Positions 6,233 to 8,012 of a stretch of 8,012 nt of DNA are shown piece by piece. Under the pieces are notes generated by a model. That model made no database searches. It had not been told where the DNA came from and saw only the letters and a list, made by a program, of their open reading frames with translations. Position 1 is the stretch's first letter; each line of letters starts with the position of its first letter. The translations under genes were made by a program, and so were the position numbers. The stretch is from HGM04593 sp045636545 (lineage in GTDB: Bacteria; Bacteroidota; Bacteroidia; Bacteroidales; Bacteroidaceae): the NCBI GenBank assembly GCA_045636545.1, contig JAZTXR010000101.1, positions 1-8,012 of the forward strand, in the 5' to 3' direction.

Positions 6233-6263
6233 TTGTGTTGCGGCTTGTTAGTGGCTACCTTTG
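6233..6263 (+). promoter_or_regulatory. Plus-strand promoter pointing into an intergenic region
   Basis: TTG (6233-6235), 20 bases, then TACCTTTG (6256-6263) followed by C is a full match to the Bacteroidota promoter pattern, with the same spacing as the feoAB promoter. No plausible protein gene starts downstream before the terminator at 6338-6383. Confidence 0.6.
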
Positions 6264-6269
6264 CACTGT

Positions 6270-6384
6270 CCATAAATCTTTGAGTTGGATAGACCATATT
6301 GAATTGTATTATCTTTATTGCTCTGTGCATGCAGTGCAAAACAGGGGAGAACGTTTTAAGCTGTCGTTCTCCCCTGCAGTTTTC
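6270..6384 (+). ncRNA. Candidate small RNA between promoter and terminator
   Basis: A transcript from the promoter at 6233-6263 would start near 6270 and end at the terminator hairpin (6342-6376) and its T run, about 115 nt. No convincing coding frame lies inside; the only ATG-led frame is 19 codons and runs into the hairpin. The 3' end is opposite the 3' end of the mRNA for the secreted paralogues, so the two RNAs could pair there. No match to a known RNA family is recognised, and 6S-like or antisense roles are only possibilities. Confidence 0.35.
6338..6383. terminator. Bidirectional terminator
   Basis: CAGGGGAGAACG (6342-6353) pairs perfectly with CGTTCTCCCCTG (6365-6376) around an 11-base loop. 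A TTTT run follows on the plus strand (6380-6383) and on the minus strand (complement of 6338-6341). It ends the secreted-paralogue transcript on the minus strand and any plus-strand RNA from 6233-6263. Confidence 0.85.
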
Positions 6385-6447
6385 CTAATCAGTTGTAAGT
6401 ATGTAAGTGCTATTTGCTTTGTTTTTCAATTTCATTATTATTGCTTA

Positions 6448-6828
6448 TTAGTCGGCTATTGCTGATACCAGTGCTGCAAGGCCAATGATTGTTGCTGCGG
6501 TCTCCACTACACTGTTTCCGCAACAGTGGTTGTGGTATGCAGGGGGTGGTGGGGGCACAGGTCTTTGGCGTGGCATTGGTCTGGGCATAGGCTTGCGCGG
6601 TCTCATTGCCACCGGCGGCATTGGCTTCCTGCCTTTGTTCCTGTTGTCGAACTTCCTGTCGGGCTTGCCCGGACGTGCATTGTCAAATTTTATCTTCGGT
6701 GCTCTCTTTTCGTTTTTCTTTACCCTGTTCTCTACTCTCGGCCTGGCATTCCTGTTCTCCTTTGCCATCATCTGCGCAGGCATGAGCATTGCGCTCATCA
6801 TCACTGCAATAATCATCATCTTTTTCAT
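6448..6828 (-). CDS. Small exported Arg/Pro-rich protein, second member of a tandem paralogue pair
   Basis: This encodes 126 residues from the ATG at 6828. Residues 1-22 form a methionine-rich signal peptide ending MPAQMMA, with Lys23 likely the first mature residue. The mature part is strongly basic and low in complexity: RPRVENRVKKNEKRAPK, two KFDN motifs (47-50, 59-62), then Met/Pro/Arg repeats and a PPPPP run (92-96). A CHC-like patch, YHNHCCGN (98-105), is followed by a hydrophobic tail TAATIIGLAALVSAIAD that could be a membrane anchor or a packing helix. The signal peptide, VENRV, KFDN and GLAALV tail are shared with the neighbour at 6888-7280. It starts 59 bases after that gene with no terminator between, so the two are probably co-transcribed. 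The family is not recognised; surface, cell-wall-binding or antimicrobial roles are guesses. Confidence 0.8.
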   Translation of the reverse strand: MKKMMIIAVMMSAMLMPAQMMAKENRNARPRVENRVKKNEKRAPKIKFDNARPGKPDRKFDNRNKGRKPMPPVAMRPRKPMPRPMPRQRPVPPPPPAYHNHCCGNSVVETAATIIGLAALVSAIAD

Positions 6829-6887
6829 GGTTGTAAGTTTTTTGTGTCAACTTTTTTCTTATTCTCATTGTCTCTAATAGTCGTTGC

Positions 6888-7280
6888 TTAGTTTGCAGCC
6901 AGTGCTACCAATGCTGCCAGGCCAACAACTGCTGCTATTGCGTTAACGGGGTTCACTTCATTTATTACCTTTACCTGAACATTTGCCTGTGGCTTTGGAC
7001 GGGGATTTGGGCGCTTTACAATTTGAGCCTGTGGCTTCTTTGGCTTCTTTTTGAAATCGTTCTTCCTGTTATCCTTGAACTTCTTGTCATCTTTCTTGTT
7101 GTCGAACTTCTTGTCATCATTCCTCTTCTCCTTGAAATTGTCCTCTTTCTTCTCCTTCTCTTTTCTGTTCTCCACTCTGTTTTCTACTTTAGGCTTCGCG
7201 TTCTTGTCGTTCTTTGCCATCATCTGTGCAGGCATAAGCATCATGCTCATCATCACTGCAAAAATCATCATCTTTTTCAT
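6888..7280 (-). CDS. Small exported Lys-rich protein, first member of a tandem paralogue pair
   Basis: This encodes 130 residues from the ATG at 7280. An upstream ATG at 7358 is in frame but would place the promoter inside the gene and spoil the signal peptide. Residues 1-22 are a methionine-rich signal peptide almost identical to that of the downstream paralogue. The mature part is dominated by Lys, Asp, Asn and Glu (KVENRVENRKEKEKKEDN, then DDKKFDNKKDDKKFKDN) and then becomes a KPKKPQAQIVKRPNPRPKPQ stretch. It ends in a hydrophobic tail AIAAVVGLAALVALAAN. There are no cysteines. The charged middle is probably disordered. It is the promoter-proximal gene of a two-gene unit. No known family is recognised. 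Confidence 0.8.
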   Translation of the reverse strand: MKKMMIFAVMMSMMLMPAQMMAKNDKNAKPKVENRVENRKEKEKKEDNFKEKRNDDKKFDNKKDDKKFKDNRKNDFKKKPKKPQAQIVKRPNPRPKPQANVQVKVINEVNPVNAIAAVVGLAALVALAAN

Positions 7281-7341
7281 AGCTTCTTGAATTTTAATGT
7301 TAAACCTGTTGTTTTGAAACTTTTGTCGTTTGTTTCTGTAG

Positions 7342-7372
7342 CAAAGGTAGTGGCACAAAAATCCCCCTGCAA
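7342..7372 (-). promoter_or_regulatory. Promoter of the secreted paralogue pair
   Basis: On the minus strand TTG (7372-7370), 20 bases, then TACCTTTG (7349-7342) followed by C fits the Bacteroidota promoter exactly. Initiation near 7335 leaves a 5' leader of about 55 nt. The -33 TTG lies inside the arm of the preceding terminator hairpin. Confidence 0.75.
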
Positions 7373-7399
7373 TTGATTATTCCTAATCGTTGCAGGGGG
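7357..7399 (-). terminator. Terminator-like hairpin upstream of the secreted pair
   Basis: CCCCCTGCAA (7363-7372) pairs with TTGCAGGGGG (7390-7399) around a 17-base loop. On the minus strand it is followed by A and five T. It would stop minus-strand transcripts arriving from 7400 upward and insulate the promoter with which it overlaps. Confidence 0.65.
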
Positions 7400-7780
7400 T
7401 TGTCCTATTGTGGGTAGGGGTTTCCCTTTCTTGTATTTTTTTAATCCATAAAAACGGGCGCAGTGTCGCTTCTTGAGCGGCTTCTAAATCTTTTATTATA
7501 TAATAAGGTATACGGGTGCCCCATTTTGCGGCGAGCGCAAGTAACTTATTTAACGGGCAGCGCTGGGAGGCACAGAGAGCAGTCGAGCAATGCTTGGAAA
7601 AGGTGGCATGATGTTTGAGCATCGCGAGTTCTTGCCGCCCCAAGCATTGCGACAAGCAGCGAACGACGAGATGCGCACCGACTGAAAGATGTCGCATAGC
7701 GACTCTTGAACAAAGGAAGCATCGAATGCTGTACACGACTGCCCACGTTTTTGGTACTTTTTCAAAAAAGTACAGAAAGA
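7400..7780. repeat. Non-coding stretch rich in inverted repeats; candidate intergenic repeat element
   Basis: No convincing gene is seen. Several frames are open on the minus strand, but they overlap each other, start poorly and have no recognisable domain. The stretch holds a palindrome TTATTATATAATAA (7493-7506) and a perfect 11-bp inverted repeat GCAATGCTTGG (7587-7597) / CCAAGCATTGC (7640-7650). It also holds a small stem GTCGC/GCGAC (7691-7703) and a 9-bp hairpin GTACTTTTT/AAAAAGTAC (7754-7773). This organisation, next to an IS end, suggests a dispersed non-coding repeat that annotation pipelines may mis-call as hypothetical proteins. Membership of a repeat family could not be tested. 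Confidence 0.45.
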
Positions 7781-7844
7781 AAGACTTGAAGAAAATGTAG
7801 AAGGATATTAAAGGTTGAGGACTTCATACAAAAATTCTTAAACT

Positions 7845-7896
7845 CCCCCAACTTTTGCAGGTGAGCCTGAAAGGCTCACCTGCAAAGTCTAGGGGG
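7845..7896. terminator. Long hairpin just after the transposase stop
   Basis: A perfect 12-bp stem (7857-7868 with 7872-7883) with a GAA loop is extended by TTT/AAA pairs and an outer CCCCC (7845-7849) / GGGGG (7892-7896). It directly follows the transposase stop codon. It has no clean T tract on either strand, so it may be a subterminal IS hairpin that protects the IS from read-through or ends transcription inefficiently. Confidence 0.55.
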
Positions 7897-8012
7897 CTAT
7901 GCAAAAAGTTTGGTTAGTCTGTATAAGAAAAATTTCAAATCAGTAACACCTCTGAGTTGCGCTCTGAACGCTTTGATTTTAGCATTGAAGCTTTCAGCAA
8001 AAGCATTTGTGG
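7897..8012 (-). CDS. Transposase C-terminus, ISL3 (ISAon1-like) family, 5' part outside the window
   Basis: Thirty-seven codons read from the right edge to a TAG at 7899-7897. The segment NAFAESFNAKIKAFRAQLRG followed by VTDLKFFLYRLTKLFA is the typical end of ISL3-type DDE transposases of Bacteroidota. The final catalytic Glu is within the NAFAESFN motif. The enzyme cuts and joins the IS ends. Whether the element is intact cannot be judged from this piece. Confidence 0.85.
   Translation of the reverse strand, partial: TNAFAESFNAKIKAFRAQLRGVTDLKFFLYRLTKLFA

Larger units (their letters stand above)
7845..8012 (-). mobile_element. Partial insertion sequence, ISL3/ISAon1-like, cut by the window edge
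   Basis: The fragment consists of the transposase C-terminus and the hairpin after it. The outer boundary is unknown: no terminal inverted repeat can be matched because the other end is outside the window. It should lie somewhere between about 7780 and 7845. Confidence 0.6.

Noticed and set aside
6235..6465. Plus-strand frame of 76 codons across the candidate small RNA
   Set aside because: It starts with a non-ATG codon before the predicted transcription start, reads through the terminator hairpin and has no protein-like conservation cue.
7051..7376. Hydrophobic plus-strand frames (Leu/Val/Phe-rich) opposite the secreted paralogue
   Set aside because: They are the mirror of Lys/Glu/Asp codons on the coding strand; the minus-strand gene has the signal peptide, the promoter and a paralogue.
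7383..7736. Minus-strand frames in the 7383-7765 stretch
   Set aside because: Three frames overlap one another, none has a promoter or domain, and the inverted repeats explain the region better as non-coding.

Overview
The window comes from a member of the Bacteroidota, most likely the order Bacteroidales. Four things point there: a fused FeoA-FeoB ferrous-iron transporter, a C-terminal sorting tail of the type IX secretion kind (ending GKKVLVK), promoters of the phylum's own type (TTG, about 20 bases, TAnnTTTG), and the C-terminus of an ISL3/ISAon1-like transposase. No tRNA, rRNA or CRISPR array was seen.

Layout. Positions 1-334 (+) hold the last 110 codons of a large secreted or surface protein, followed by a structured tail with a partly duplicated gene end and a strong terminator. 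Positions 625-1128 (-) encode a small exported lipocalin-like (DUF4488-like) protein. It is divergent from a YbaN/DUF454 membrane protein at 1292-1657 (+). From 6013 down to 1684 (-) runs a tightly packed four-gene unit: feoAB, a hemerythrin-type diiron protein, a LuxR-type regulator with a degenerate receiver domain, and a free methionine-(R)-sulfoxide reductase. It has a good sigma-ABfr-type promoter overlapping a 30-bp palindrome (6075-6104). It ends in a bidirectional terminator that overlaps its own last stop codon and that of ybaN. The gene content suggests ferrous-iron uptake coupled to protection or repair of iron centres and oxidised methionine, possibly tuned by the regulator; that function is inferred.

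Positions 6014-6447 are intergenic. They carry the feoAB promoter and operator, a separate plus-strand promoter, and a bidirectional terminator that together could define a small RNA of about 115 nt. Positions 6448-7280 (-) hold a tandem pair of small exported paralogues. Their signal peptides are nearly identical and methionine-rich, their mature parts are highly charged and divergent (Lys-rich in one, Arg/Pro-rich in the other), and both have a hydrophobic C-terminus. They share one promoter. Positions 7400-7780 contain no convincing gene but hold several inverted repeats, and look like a non-coding intergenic repeat element next to the IS fragment (7845-8012).

The most interesting items are the paralogous secreted pair, the in-frame duplicated insert in FeoB, the palindromic operator on the feoAB promoter, the candidate small RNA, and the receiver-degenerate regulator translationally coupled to a hemerythrin protein.
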